A DNA stretch of 64,000 nucleotides from Alkaliphilus hydrothermalis (GCF_016908555.1 NZ_JAFBEE010000010.1:1-64000); one strand, 5' to 3'. Shown: positions 42,218-52,566, counted from the stretch's first letter. The notes: generated by a model not told the origin, from the sequence alone. A program made the numbers and translations.

Positions 42218-44278
42218 ATGGAAAAAATTACTGGAAAGGCCAAGGACAAAAAAACAAAAAACCAGAAAAAACAAAAGTCTAGAAAAATAAGAACCCAGTT
42301 GATAGGAATAATGATTTTAGTCATACTATTACCTGTCAGTATTTTAGGGACTATGACTTATTTAAAAGCCTTTAGGATACTGGATGAAAAACTAGGTCAA
42401 ACTACACAACAAACCACAAGGGAAGCTGGAGAAGCTCTTAATGAATATTTATGGGGAATTGAAAAGCAAGTAGCAGCTTTGGCTGACAATTCTATTATGA
42501 AAGAGATTGCGAGAGAAGCAGAGGAGGATACTTTACCCTATGACTCGATGGGTATGGGGATGGAGCTACTTAAAAATTTTAATGATAGTAACCCATCGGT
42601 AATTAATAGTTATATCGGCACTGAAAAGGCTGGTATGTACATATATCCACATACTGATTTACCAGAGGGATGGGATCCAAGAACAAGACCTTGGTACTCA
42701 GCCGCCATGAAAAATAAAGGCAAAGTTGCTTGGTCAGAGCCCTATGTTGATACTGCCAGTGGACAAATTACATTAACTGCTGCTAAATCTATTGAATACA
42801 ATGGAGGGACTGTGGGGGTATTAGCCTTTGACGTTGATTTAAATATGATTACGCAAAAAATGGCAGAGGTTAAGCTGGGAGAAGAGGGTTACTTAGCTTT
42901 GGCAACAGGGGATGGAACTGTACTGGTTCATCCGATGGCTGAGATTATTGGCACTGATGAGATTACAAAGCAATCCTTCTGGGGAGAAGCCAGTGGAAAC
43001 GAAAGTGGCTTTACTAGATATGAGTTCAATGGAACCCGTAGGTTTGCCAGCTATGTAACTAATGAGAGCACCGGGTGGAAAATTCTAGGAATTATGTCTG
43101 GATCGGAGTTGGTGGATGATACCAGTGATATAAGAAACTACATTATTATTGCATCAATTATAGCAATTATCCTTGGGGCTGTAATATCGTTGCTAATCGC
43201 AAATAATGTTTCTTCACCATTAAAGCAAATTAAAGAGGCCTTTGCAAAAGCAGCAACAGGGGATTTAAGCGTTAGAACCAGTATGAAGCGTAGAGATGAG
43301 TTTGGAGATTTAAGTAATAGCTTTAATGATATGATGGAGAACCTTAAGGCGCTAATTTACGAGGTACAGCAATCAACGCAGGTAGTAGTAGAAACTTCAA
43401 CCTCACTAGCCAACATAACAGACCAAACCAACGTTGCCACAAATGAAGTTGCCTTGACGATAGAAGAAATTGCTAAGAGTGCTGGTGAACAGGCTAGAGA
43501 TATGGAAGAAGGGGTTGGTAAGGTAGATAACTTAGCCCATAAGATTGGTGTTGTACAGTACTCCACCGATGATGTATATAGTAAGTCTACAGAAACCAAT
43601 GAATTGAGTAAGAGAGGAATTGAGACGGTTCAATTATTAACAAAAAAAGCCGAAGAAAGCAGTCGTGCAACTGAGACAGTTGGCGGGATTGTAGTAGATG
43701 TTAATAAAAGTTCCGATGCAATTGGGATGATTACAACTACGATAAATCAAATAGCAGAGCAGACAAACTTGTTAGCCTTAAATGCAGCCATTGAAGCGGC
43801 AAGAGCAGGTGAAGCTGGAAAAGGATTTGCTGTTGTGGCCGATGAAATTAGGAAGTTAGCTGAGCAATCTGGAAAGGCAACCAGAGAGATTCAAGATTTA
43901 ATTGCTGGAATTCAAGAGAAGGCTAAGTCTGCCGTATCAGCTATGGATGTGACTGAGGAAATTATGAAACAACAGAATCAAGCTGTAAAGGAGACGGAAA
44001 TGATTTTTGATCAGATCTCCAGTGCAATTTCTGCCATAATGCAGAAGGTTACTGAGGTTAAGGGCTCCAGTAATGACATGGCAGCTGAGAAGGATGATTT
44101 AATTGCTGTAATTCAAAATGTATCAGCTACAGCAGAGGAAACATCAGCTGCTACTCAACAGGTTTCTGCTGCCACAGAGGAGCAATTGGCATCTATAGAA
44201 GAGGTGGCATCCCACTCTAACGATTTAAAGGAACTGGCTGGACAATTACAAAAAGTGATCGAAAGGTTTAAGATATAA
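42218..44278 (+). CDS. Methyl-accepting chemotaxis protein with dCache sensor
   Basis: This 686-residue transmembrane receptor has a very basic N-terminal tail (Lys-rich, residues 1-25) and a first helix (about 28-50). The extracellular dCache_1 domain (about 55-300) carries the motif DPRTRPWYSAAMKNKG, typical of ligand-binding sites for small molecules such as amino acids. A second helix (about 307-330), HAMP (about 330-385) and the MCP signalling domain follow, with the hairpin tip EQTNLLALNAAIEAARAGE near residue 515. It clusters arrays at the cell pole and signals to CheA; no che genes are next to it. AATTAGGGGGCAAAATA precedes the ATG. Confidence 0.95.
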   Translation: MEKITGKAKDKKTKNQKKQKSRKIRTQLIGIMILVILLPVSILGTMTYLKAFRILDEKLGQTTQQTTREAGEALNEYLWGIEKQVAALADNSIMKEIAREAEEDTLPYDSMGMGMELLKNFNDSNPSVINSYIGTEKAGMYIYPHTDLPEGWDPRTRPWYSAAMKNKGKVAWSEPYVDTASGQITLTAAKSIEYNGGTVGVLAFDVDLNMITQKMAEVKLGEEGYLALATGDGTVLVHPMAEIIGTDEITKQSFWGEASGNESGFTRYEFNGTRRFASYVTNESTGWKILGIMSGSELVDDTSDIRNYIIIASIIAIILGAVISLLIANNVSSPLKQIKEAFAKAATGDLSVRTSMKRRDEFGDLSNSFNDMMENLKALIYEVQQSTQVVVETSTSLANITDQTNVATNEVALTIEEIAKSAGEQARDMEEGVGKVDNLAHKIGVVQYSTDDVYSKSTETNELSKRGIETVQLLTKKAEESSRATETVGGIVVDVNKSSDAIGMITTTINQIAEQTNLLALNAAIEAARAGEAGKGFAVVADEIRKLAEQSGKATREIQDLIAGIQEKAKSAVSAMDVTEEIMKQQNQAVKETEMIFDQISSAISAIMQKVTEVKGSSNDMAAEKDDLIAVIQNVSATAEETSAATQQVSAATEEQLASIEEVASHSNDLKELAGQLQKVIERFKI

Positions 44279-44399
44279 TTTTTTTACGATTTTGTATATG
44301 GACATTGTTTTCCTGGCAATAATACCAAGAAACATAGTGAAATTTTTCTAATACAGCCTTGACATAAACAATGTCCTAAGTGTATAATCATAACTAAAT

Positions 44400-44655
44400 C
44401 TAAGAGTAAAAGCTAGGATGAGGACAGTAGTAAAAGGATGGATTTAAAGAGACGTAATCATTGGTGAGAGATTATGATGAAGCCCTTTTATGAAGATCAC
44501 CTCGGAGCTGGAAGCCTGAAATAGCCAGTAGGGTATCCCGTAGTCACACGTTATCATGTATTGAGCGACAGGTGTTTTATGCCTGTAAGCAGGGTGGTAC
44601 CACGGTTTATTGTTAATTCGTCCCTAAGCATTTATGCTTAGGGACTTTTATTTTT
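44400..44655 (+). promoter_or_regulatory. T-box riboswitch (Ile), upstream of ileS
   Basis: The T-box sequence AGGGTGGTACCACGG (44591-44605) is followed by the terminator GTCCCTAAGCAT/ATGCTTAGGGAC with TTTTATTTTT (44620-44652). Upstream, stem I has the usual GATGAGGACAGTAG and GGTGAGAG elements. The specifier is the ATC at 44496-44498 (TGAAGATCACC), an isoleucine codon, which fits ileS as the target. Uncharged tRNA-Ile binding would release transcription. Confidence 0.93.
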
Positions 44656-44689
44656 TAAAAATTATTCAGAAGAAAGGAAGTTGTTGAGA

Positions 44690-47600
44690 ATGGAAAAATA
44701 CAAAGCCTTATCCAATCAACCCATTGCCCAACGGGAAGGGGCCATAGCTAATCAGTGGGATCAAAATGATATCCTAGAAAAAAGTATATCTACTAGAGAA
44801 AATGGTAAATCCTTTGTTTTCTTTGAAGGGCCTCCAACGGCAAATGGTAGACCAGGAATCCACCACGTAATTGCCCGTACTTTAAAGGATTCTGTCTGTA
44901 GATACAAGACCATGACAGGTCATCAAGTAAAGAGGAAAGCAGGTTGGGACACCCACGGCTTACCAGTTGAAATTGAAGTAGAAAAACAATTGAAGCTATC
45001 CAGTAAGCAAGAAATTGAAGATTATGGGATTGATAAATTCAATGAAAAATGTCGTGAATCAGTATTTACTTATGAAAAGGCATGGCGGGAAATGACTAAA
45101 AGAATGGGATACTCCATTGACCTTGATAATCCCTACATTACCCTAGATAATAACTATATCGAATCCATCTGGTGGATTTTAGACCAATTTTTCAAGCAGG
45201 ATTATATCTATGAAGGACACAAAATTTTGCCTTATTGCCCACGATGTGGAACAGGTCTAGCATCCCATGAAGTATCCCAAGGATATAAAGAGATTAAGTC
45301 AAATACGGTAATTGTATCAATGAAGCGGAAAGACGCTGACGAATACTTCCTAGTTTGGACCACTACTCCTTGGACTTTAGCTTCAAACGTTGCCCTTGCT
45401 GTACATCCAGAAGTGGATTATGTAAAGGTTAAGCATCAGGATAAAGTCTACTATTTGGCTGAAAAGCTAGCCAACAAAGTAATTGGTGAAGATTATGAAG
45501 TAATCGAAAACCTTAAAGGGAAGGACTTAGAACACATTGAGTATGAGCAATTAATGCCCTTTGTAACGCCAGATAAAAAGGCCTTCTTCGTCACTTTAGC
45601 CGATTATGTTACTACTGAAGATGGTACTGGTATTGTTCACATTGCTCCAGCTTTCGGGGAGGATGACTACCAAGTAGGAAGAAAATATGATTTGCCAGTT
45701 CTTCAGCCGGTTGATGAAACAGGTAAGTACACGACGACTCCTTGGGAAGGAAAATTTGTAATGGACTGTGATGTAGACATTATCAAATGGCTTCATGGAG
45801 AAGATAAATTATTCAAAAAGGAAAAAATTGACCACAACTATCCCCACTGTTGGAGATGTTCAACACCGTTGTTATATTACGGAAAGCCTAGCTGGTATAT
45901 TGAAGTAACAAAGATGAAGGATCAATTAATCGTCAACAACAACTCTGTAAATTGGTATCCAGATTACGTTGGAGAAAAACGTTTTGGTAACTGGTTAGAG
46001 AATGTTAATGATTGGGCTTTATCAAGAAATAGATATTGGGGAACACCATTAAATATTTGGAAATGCGAATGTGGTCACCTAACCTCTGTAGGTTCAAGAA
46101 AAGAGTTGGCAGATAGAGCATTGGAAGATATTGATGAATCAATAGAGCTCCATAGACCATATGTGGATGATGTTCATCTAAAGTGTGAAAAATGTCAAGG
46201 CACGATGACAAGAGTTACTGAAGTAATTGACTGTTGGTTTGATAGTGGAGCAATGCCTTTTGCTCAACATCATTATCCTTTTGAAAATACAGAAAACTTT
46301 GATGGGCTATTCCCAGCGGATTATATCTGTGAAGGGATCGACCAAACCCGTGGATGGTTCTACTCTCTACTGGTAATCTCAACCTTCGTAAAGGGGGTAG
46401 CACCTTATAAAAATGTATTGGTAAATGACTTGATTCTCGATAAAGAAGGAAGAAAGATGTCTAAATCAAAGGGGAATACAGTAGATCCTTTTGAGTTATT
46501 CGATCAATATGGAGCAGATGTATTAAGGTGGTATTTATTACATGTGTCTCCAGCATGGACTCCAACTAAGTTTGACGTAGAAGGTCTAAAGGAAGTACAA
46601 AGCAAATTCTTCACAACAATCCAAAACGTATACACCTTCTTTACCCTATATGCAAATACTGACGGAATAGATGCAAAGAGCTTCTTTGTTCCTTATCAAC
46701 AAAGACCAGAGTTGGATAGATGGGTTCTTTCAAAATACAATAGCTTAGTAGAGGCTGTTGAAGCGGACTTAGCAGTATTTGACTTAACGAAGGCTGTAAG
46801 GAAGATTCAAGAATTTGTTAATGAAGATTTATCCAATTGGTATATCAGGAGAGCTAGACGTCGATTCTGGGCTACTGAATTAACTGACGACAAAAAATCA
46901 GTGTATAATACAACCTATGAAATTTTAGTAGGGGTGGCAAAACTGGTTGCACCTTTTGCACCATTCATTTCTGACGAAATGTATCAGAACCTTACTGGAG
47001 AGCTATCAGTTCATTTAGCTGATTATCCAGTGGTTAAGCAGGAGTTAATCGATAAAGAGGTTGAAGGAAAGATGGACCTTGTAAGAAATCTAGTTGGACT
47101 AGGGAGAGCAGCTAGAGCTCAAGCTAAAATTAAAGTACGTCAGCCATTGCAAAAAATGATAATTGATGGTAAATATGAAACGCTAATCAGCGATCTAATC
47201 CCTCTAATGCAGGAAGAGTTGAATATTAAGGAAGTGGTTTTTGAGAAAAACCTTAAAAATTACATGAACTTCAACCTTAAGCCAAACTTCAAGGTGGCGG
47301 GTTCTATACTAGGACCAAAGATCAAATCCTTGGGTAAAGTATTAGCTCAGTTGGATGCAGCGGAGGTTACAGAAAAACTTGAGGCAGGGGAAACAATCAC
47401 AGTCGAACTGGATGGCGAAATGATGGAAATCCAAAAGGATTACGTACTCATCACAATTGCTGCTAAAGAAGGTTTTACTGTAGAAACAGAAAACAATCTA
47501 TTTGTTATCCTAGATACAACTCTAACCCAAAGCTTATTGGATGAAGGGTTTGCAAGGGAATTCATCTCAAAGGTACAGCAGATTAGAAAAAATAGTAATT

Positions 47601-47788
47601 TTGAAGTGACGGACCAAATTAAGATATTCTTTGATGGAGATGAAGAAATCAGCAAAGCTGTAGATAATTTTAAGCAGTATATTATGCAGGAAACTTTAGC
47701 TGTAACAATAGAGAAGGTTTCTGATGATAGCTATGAAAAGCAAAATCTCAATGACCATGAGACTGGTATCAAAGTAGAGAAAATATAA
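44690..47788 (+). CDS. ileS: Isoleucyl-tRNA synthetase (type 2, about 1032 aa)
   Basis: This enzyme charges tRNA-Ile. The large size and the eukaryote-like form mark it as the type 2 synthetase found in many clostridia, often naturally less sensitive to mupirocin. The N-terminal nucleotide site is GPPTANGRPGIHH (HIGH motif variant), and the editing domain holds VWTTTPWTLASN. Zinc-binding Cys pairs (CWRCSTP and CECGH, then KCEKCQG) and KMSKSKGN near residue 588 follow. The C-terminal anticodon domain is complete. The ATG at 44690 is preferred over the TTG at 44681 because it is well spaced from AAAGGAAG. It is controlled by the upstream T-box. Confidence 0.97.
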   Translation: MEKYKALSNQPIAQREGAIANQWDQNDILEKSISTRENGKSFVFFEGPPTANGRPGIHHVIARTLKDSVCRYKTMTGHQVKRKAGWDTHGLPVEIEVEKQLKLSSKQEIEDYGIDKFNEKCRESVFTYEKAWREMTKRMGYSIDLDNPYITLDNNYIESIWWILDQFFKQDYIYEGHKILPYCPRCGTGLASHEVSQGYKEIKSNTVIVSMKRKDADEYFLVWTTTPWTLASNVALAVHPEVDYVKVKHQDKVYYLAEKLANKVIGEDYEVIENLKGKDLEHIEYEQLMPFVTPDKKAFFVTLADYVTTEDGTGIVHIAPAFGEDDYQVGRKYDLPVLQPVDETGKYTTTPWEGKFVMDCDVDIIKWLHGEDKLFKKEKIDHNYPHCWRCSTPLLYYGKPSWYIEVTKMKDQLIVNNNSVNWYPDYVGEKRFGNWLENVNDWALSRNRYWGTPLNIWKCECGHLTSVGSRKELADRALEDIDESIELHRPYVDDVHLKCEKCQGTMTRVTEVIDCWFDSGAMPFAQHHYPFENTENFDGLFPADYICEGIDQTRGWFYSLLVISTFVKGVAPYKNVLVNDLILDKEGRKMSKSKGNTVDPFELFDQYGADVLRWYLLHVSPAWTPTKFDVEGLKEVQSKFFTTIQNVYTFFTLYANTDGIDAKSFFVPYQQRPELDRWVLSKYNSLVEAVEADLAVFDLTKAVRKIQEFVNEDLSNWYIRRARRRFWATELTDDKKSVYNTTYEILVGVAKLVAPFAPFISDEMYQNLTGELSVHLADYPVVKQELIDKEVEGKMDLVRNLVGLGRAARAQAKIKVRQPLQKMIIDGKYETLISDLIPLMQEELNIKEVVFEKNLKNYMNFNLKPNFKVAGSILGPKIKSLGKVLAQLDAAEVTEKLEAGETITVELDGEMMEIQKDYVLITIAAKEGFTVETENNLFVILDTTLTQSLLDEGFAREFISKVQQIRKNSNFEVTDQIKIFFDGDEEISKAVDNFKQYIMQETLAVTIEKVSDDSYEKQNLNDHETGIKVEKI

Positions 47789-47805
47789 CTAAAAAATAAC
47801 TTCAA

Positions 47806-47843
47806 AAAACTCCAATGGGAATAATTCTGTTGGAGTTTTTTTG
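47806..47843 (+). terminator. Terminator after ileS
   Basis: AACTCCAA pairs with TTGGAGTT, followed by TTTTTTG. Confidence 0.9.
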
Positions 47844-47965
47844 TCGTTAGGTAATATACTGTTAATGGATTATGGTTTTTTTATATATTTAAGGGTAAAA
47901 ATTCAAATAAATACCTGAAAATGAAGCATAATAACATAAATCACAATATCTTTGGAGGCGATTTT

Positions 47966-49393
47966 ATGAGTTATTTGCAGGGTATGGTGTTAACTCCTCA
48001 TCCACCAATTATACTTCCATCAATAGGGGGTGGTGAAGAAGAGAAGGCACAGGGTACCATTGAAGGACTAAAAAATATCGCAAAGCTGGTTAAGGAAAAA
48101 TCACCACAGGTAATTATTTGTATAACTCCCCATGGTAACGTATTTCAGGATGGTATTTGCATACTTGATGAAGAAGCTGTAGAGGGAAATTTTAAAGAAT
48201 TTGGAAAATCGCATCTAACTATGAAACAGGAGATGGACGAAGAATTGATAGATACATTATTAGAGGCTTTTTTAGAAAAGGAAGTCCCAAGTCTGTTTTT
48301 AAGTAAAAAATTAGCTAAAGAATATGAAGCTGAGGTCGCCCTAGACCATGGTACAATGGTTCCTTTACACTTTATTCGTCAAGAGTACAATGACTTTAAA
48401 ATGGTACATATAACAATAGGATTGATGGATTTACTAGAACTTTATGAAATAGGAACGATTATTGCTGATGTAGTGGAGCAGATTAGGAAGAAAACAGTAG
48501 TATTGGTAAGTGGAGATTTGTCCCATTGTCTAGTGAAGGGAGGTCCATATCCCTACAATGAGAGGGGACAAGTGTTTGATGATCTCATCAGTAAATGTAT
48601 TAAAAATGGCTGGGTTGAGGACATATTATTACTTCCAGAGGATCTTGCAGAGGCAGCGGCTGAATGTGGATTAAGGCCCATCGCAATGGGACTAGGGGTA
48701 TTCGACGGCTTTGAAGTATCTGGAAAAATATTTTCCTATGAGGGTCCTTTTGGAGTAGGATATCTAAATGCTTATTTAGAGGCTATAGGAGAAGGCCCAA
48801 GTGTATTGAAGAAATTATTAGAGAAAAAACACACGGAATATATTAGAAATAAACGAACTGAGAGTATTCCTGTAGCATTAGCAAGAGCCACTATTGAGGA
48901 TTGGGTAAAAAGAGATCACCAGTTGGATTGGGAGCTTTTTCAGGAATTGGTCCTTCAACAGGATATTGTTAGAGAATTAGAGGAAAAGAGGGCGGGAGTT
49001 TTTGTGTCTCTAGAGAAACATGGAGAACTAAGGGGGTGTATGGGGACTTATATGCCTACAAAGCAAAACATTGCAGATGAAATTATCAACAGTTCAATTA
49101 TGGCGGCATCGGAGGACCCGCGGTTCTATTCTGTTCGAAAGGGAGAATTGGAGGATTTAGAGATAAAAGTAGATATTCTCCATGGAATGGAGGAAATTGA
49201 TACTTTGGATCAATTGGATGTGAAAAAATATGGTATTTTCGTAGTGCAGGGGGATAAAAGCGGCCTTTTACTCCCAAACCTTGATGGGATAGAGACTCCA
49301 CAGCAACAGCTGGAGATTGCTATGAAAAAGGCAGAGATTTTAGAAGTAGACAACATAGAGCTATATCGTTTTGAAGTGACACGTTATCTATAA
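47966..49393 (+). CDS. Fusion of a LigB-type dioxygenase domain and an AMMECR1 domain
   Basis: This protein of about 475 residues joins two parts. The N-terminal half (about 1-260) is an extradiol-dioxygenase LigB-like domain with the metal-ligand pattern LTPHPPI, ITPHGNVF and LDHGTMVPL, ending at SGDLSHCL. The C-terminal half (about 290-475) is an AMMECR1 domain with the signature ELRGCMGTY. These are the A and B parts of the AmmeMemoRadiSam system, whose third part is a radical SAM protein that I do not see nearby. The function of the system is unknown. The ATG at 47966 has GGAGGC upstream; the ATG at 47921 lacks a ribosome site. Confidence 0.88.
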   Translation: MSYLQGMVLTPHPPIILPSIGGGEEEKAQGTIEGLKNIAKLVKEKSPQVIICITPHGNVFQDGICILDEEAVEGNFKEFGKSHLTMKQEMDEELIDTLLEAFLEKEVPSLFLSKKLAKEYEAEVALDHGTMVPLHFIRQEYNDFKMVHITIGLMDLLELYEIGTIIADVVEQIRKKTVVLVSGDLSHCLVKGGPYPYNERGQVFDDLISKCIKNGWVEDILLLPEDLAEAAAECGLRPIAMGLGVFDGFEVSGKIFSYEGPFGVGYLNAYLEAIGEGPSVLKKLLEKKHTEYIRNKRTESIPVALARATIEDWVKRDHQLDWELFQELVLQQDIVRELEEKRAGVFVSLEKHGELRGCMGTYMPTKQNIADEIINSSIMAASEDPRFYSVRKGELEDLEIKVDILHGMEEIDTLDQLDVKKYGIFVVQGDKSGLLLPNLDGIETPQQQLEIAMKKAEILEVDNIELYRFEVTRYL

Positions 49394-49473
49394 ACTCCAT
49401 CAAATAAACCATTGACTAAAGAGAGGATTTAGCATAATATCTAGTTAATAAATTAGGAAATAGGTGGGAGATT

Positions 49474-50463
49474 ATGAAGATAAATATTAAAGACGTTGCT
49501 AGAAAAGCTGGGGTGTCAATTTCAACTGTTTCTAGAGTTATTAATGAAAGTAAGGTTGTGAAGCCTGAAACGTACAAAAAAGTAATGAAGGTTATTGAAG
49601 AATTAGGGTATAAACCCAATGCGATAGCCAGGAGTCTCAAAGTCAAAAATACAAAGACAATTGGTATTTTGATTCCTGATATTTCAAATCAGTTCTATCC
49701 AGAAGTAGTCAGGGGAATAGAGGATATTGCAAATATGTATCAATATAACATATTCCTCTGTAATACGGACTTGGATTATGAAAAAGAAATTAAATACTTT
49801 GATGCCTTAGCAGAAAAACAGGTGGATGGTGTTATTTTTATTGGAAATATCGTATCGGAAGAGCTTTATAAGAGATTCATCACCTATGAAATACCTGTCG
49901 TTTCAATCGGTGCAACTCCTGAGGCAATACCTTCTGTAACCATTGATTACGAAGGGGCTAGTAAAGCTATGGTTAAATATCTTATCCAAAAAGGCCATCA
50001 GCGTATTGCTATGATTTCAGGTAATGGAAATGATCCAGTAGTTGGTATAGCCCGTTTGGAGGGGTATAAAAAGGCTCTTATGGAATCTAACATCAGTATA
50101 GTTAATGAACTAATCCTTGAGGGTGGAAGTCGTTTTAAGCATGGTTATGAGGCAGCAATAAAGCTATTAGAAATGGATGAGCCCCCTACGGCGATCTTTG
50201 TAGCAAATGATGAAATGGCCATTGGAACAATCCGTGCAGCTCTGGAAAATGGATATAGTATACCAGAGGAGCTGGCGATAGTAGGGTTCGACAATATTGA
50301 TATGGCTTCAAAAATCTATCCAGCCTTAACTACGGTTGCCTAACCAATGTATGAAATGGGGGCAATTGGAATGAGGGTATTGACTAAAATTTTGAATGGA
50401 GAAGAACTTGAAATAAATAAAATTTTCCTTAATTATAGCTTGATGGAACGGGAAAGCAGTTAG
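49474..50463 (+). pseudogene. LacI-family transcriptional regulator with in-frame TAA at 50341
   Basis: The first 289 codons encode a LacI/GalR-type regulator: the N-terminal helix-turn-helix INIKDVARKAGVSISTVSRV, the hinge YKPNAIARSL, and a periplasmic-binding-like sensor domain (TIGILIPDISNQFYP onward). The frame meets TAA at 50341, but the same frame continues for 39 codons with PMYEMGAIGMRVLTKILNGE and ends in a normal TAG at 50461. The stop falls at the conserved Gln of the family motif TTVxQP, so CAA became TAA. The short form lacks the last C-terminal helix. It may be inactive, a sequencing error, or rarely read through. Confidence 0.85.
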
Positions 50464-50490
50464 ATGTGAAAATCAAGGGAGGATGGGGTA

Positions 50491-50856
50491 ATGGAATTAA
50501 GGGCAATTTATGAAAAGCAGGATGAAGGAATTGATGTAGATTTTAAATTAATCAATACCACTAGAGAAGCCAAAGAGATAACCTTTCCTTCAGGCCAGCA
50601 GTTTGAGATGATTATTGTAGATGATGGAGGGGAAGAGGTGTATCGATTTTCTGAAGGACGTTTTTTTACAATGGCTATGACCTCTAAGCAGCTACAACCT
50701 GGGGAAGTGTTACACTGGAAAAATCTCTGGAAATGTATTGATAAGAATGGGAAGAAAAGAAAAGAGGGCAATTATAAAGTGATTGTAAAAATTAAAGCAA
50801 TGGTGGAAGAAGTTTCGGAAGAGGAATTAACAACAGAAATAGATTTTAATTTGTAA
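50491..50856 (+). CDS. BsuPI-domain protein (protease-inhibitor-like)
   Basis: This 121-residue protein has the beta-rich fold of the BsuPI family, named after a Bacillus intracellular proteinase inhibitor. Family features are VDFKLINTTREAKEITFPSGQ, the YRFSEGRFFTMAMTS strand pair and LQPGEVLHWKNLW. It has no signal peptide. It follows the LacI-type gene closely, with GGGAGGATGGGGTA as its ribosome site, and may share a transcript with it. Confidence 0.85.
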   Translation: MELRAIYEKQDEGIDVDFKLINTTREAKEITFPSGQQFEMIIVDDGGEEVYRFSEGRFFTMAMTSKQLQPGEVLHWKNLWKCIDKNGKKRKEGNYKVIVKIKAMVEEVSEEELTTEIDFNL

Positions 50857-50953
50857 TGATCTTATTTACCTGTTCCTCTTGGGTGTGGTTGCATTTCAAT
50901 TTTAGTGGGTATATAATAGTAATGTGAGATTAAGGATAGGGATGTGATATTAG

Positions 50954-51304
50954 GTGCATGTGTTATTTATTGTTTTGAATGAGGTAGAATATCTAGATGA
51001 AATCTTAACAAAGTTCGTGGAGATTGGCATTTCGGGCGCAACTATACTGGATAGCCATGGTATGGCTTGCGAATTATGCAAATACGACCAGAAAATACCA
51101 ATAATTGGTTCTTTGAGAAGCTTTCTAGATAGCTCTAGGCCTTATAACAAAACCATCTTTACTGTAGTAGAGAGGGAAGAACTGGCAGATAAAGCTATGG
51201 AAGCAGTTAATGAAATCGTACACGATGTATCAAAGCCAGGTCATGGACTAATGTTTACTGTTCCTGTAGGAAAAATATGGGGCGTACCTAAAAAAATTGA
51301 ATAA
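50954..51304 (+). CDS. PII-like regulatory protein (116 aa), next to antiporter genes
   Basis: This 116-residue protein looks like a PII/CutA-type ferredoxin-fold regulator: a first strand HVLFIVLNEVEYLDEIL, then GISGATILDSHGM, where PII proteins have the T-loop start, and a last strand GLMFTVPVGKIWGV. The nucleotide-binding residues of true GlnB are not clearly conserved, so it belongs to a divergent branch. It starts at a GTG and lies 33 bases before a cation/proton antiporter gene, so it may gate that transporter. Confidence in the fold is moderate. Confidence 0.78.
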   Translation: MHVLFIVLNEVEYLDEILTKFVEIGISGATILDSHGMACELCKYDQKIPIIGSLRSFLDSSRPYNKTIFTVVEREELADKAMEAVNEIVHDVSKPGHGLMFTVPVGKIWGVPKKIE

Positions 51305-51337
51305 CAAATTGAATAACAACTAGGAGGCGTATCGAAA

Positions 51338-52540
51338 TTGGATTTACTTGTAAAAATTAGTATCGTGTTGTTAATGGGGATCTTAGGAGGAAGAATAGCA
51401 AAGGTTCTTCACCTTCCTAGTGTCACGGGGTACTTACTGGGGGGATTACTAATTGGTCCATCCTTTGCCAATGTAGTTACTGATCATGATATTCATAATT
51501 TTGAAATTATTAATGAAATAGCCTTAGCGGCTATAGCCTTTAGTATTGGCAGTGAGTTCCATATTAAAGATTTAGCAAAGGTCGGGAGTAAAATATTTAT
51601 AGTCACGCTAGTTCAGGCATTTGCAACAATTATTGCTGTGTTTTCAGTAAGTTATTTCATGTTGAATCAGTCCTTCGAACTTAGTATTTTGTTAGGAGCT
51701 ATTGCTGCTGCTACTGCACCAGCCGCTACGACAATGGTGATTAAACAATATAAGGCCAATGGACCCCTTACCCGTACTATTTTACCAGTAGTTGCTATTG
51801 ATGATGCAGTTTGTGTTATGGCCTTCGGATTAGCTATGGCGGTTGTCAAGATGACAGCAGGAAGCGCAGCTGATGTATCTTTACTATCAATGTTAGCACA
51901 TCCTGTTATTGAAATAATTGGTTCTCTTGCAGTGGGCTTTATCATAGGGGTATTGCTTGTGTTCCTTGGAAACAAGGCAAGCAACCAAGAGGAGCTTATT
52001 GGTATGGTACTGGCATTAATCATCGCAGGTGGTGGGTTAGCCCATACCTTCCACCTTTCTCCAATCCTGTTATGTATGATGATTGGAGCGACGATTACAA
52101 ACTTAATGAGAAATCCAAGAAGAGCTTTTGATGGATTAAGCAGTTTTACTCCACCAATTTATCTGTTTTTTTTCACCTTAGCTGGGGCAGGACTTCATCT
52201 TAATGTATTAGGTAAATTAGGGTACTTAGGTGTAGGATATATAGTAGCTAGAGCAATTGGTAAAATTGCTGGTTCTGCTATAGGTGCTAAAGCTGTTGGA
52301 TATCCAGATACGATTGTTAAGTATTTAGGCTTAGGGTTATTACCTCAAGCTGGGGTTGCAATAGGATTAGCTATGGTGGCTAAACAACAATTACCAGAAA
52401 TGGGTGGCATGCTAAGCACTGTTGTATTAGGTGGAGTATTTGTGTATGAAATTATCGGACCTGTTTGCGCAAAGATTGCAATTCAAAAAGCCGGCGAAAT
52501 GAATACTGATACGATTGATCCAGAACCTAATTATATATAA
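51338..52540 (+). CDS. Cation/proton antiporter, CPA2 (Kef-like), copy 1
   Basis: This 400-residue transporter has about 12 membrane helices. Typical CPA2 features are HLPSVTGYLLGGLLIGPSFAN near the start, AIAFSIGSEFHIKDL, and AIDDAVCVMAFGLA with the acidic pair in the ion path. It lacks the C-terminal RCK (TrkA-N) domain of Kef proteins, so regulation by the PII-like protein just upstream is possible. TTG at 51338 follows AGGAGGCG. A terminator (52567-52604) follows. Confidence 0.9.
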   Translation: MDLLVKISIVLLMGILGGRIAKVLHLPSVTGYLLGGLLIGPSFANVVTDHDIHNFEIINEIALAAIAFSIGSEFHIKDLAKVGSKIFIVTLVQAFATIIAVFSVSYFMLNQSFELSILLGAIAAATAPAATTMVIKQYKANGPLTRTILPVVAIDDAVCVMAFGLAMAVVKMTAGSAADVSLLSMLAHPVIEIIGSLAVGFIIGVLLVFLGNKASNQEELIGMVLALIIAGGGLAHTFHLSPILLCMMIGATITNLMRNPRRAFDGLSSFTPPIYLFFFTLAGAGLHLNVLGKLGYLGVGYIVARAIGKIAGSAIGAKAVGYPDTIVKYLGLGLLPQAGVAIGLAMVAKQQLPEMGGMLSTVVLGGVFVYEIIGPVCAKIAIQKAGEMNTDTIDPEPNYI

Positions 52541-52566
52541 AGTATATTATTTCAAAAAACTTATTA

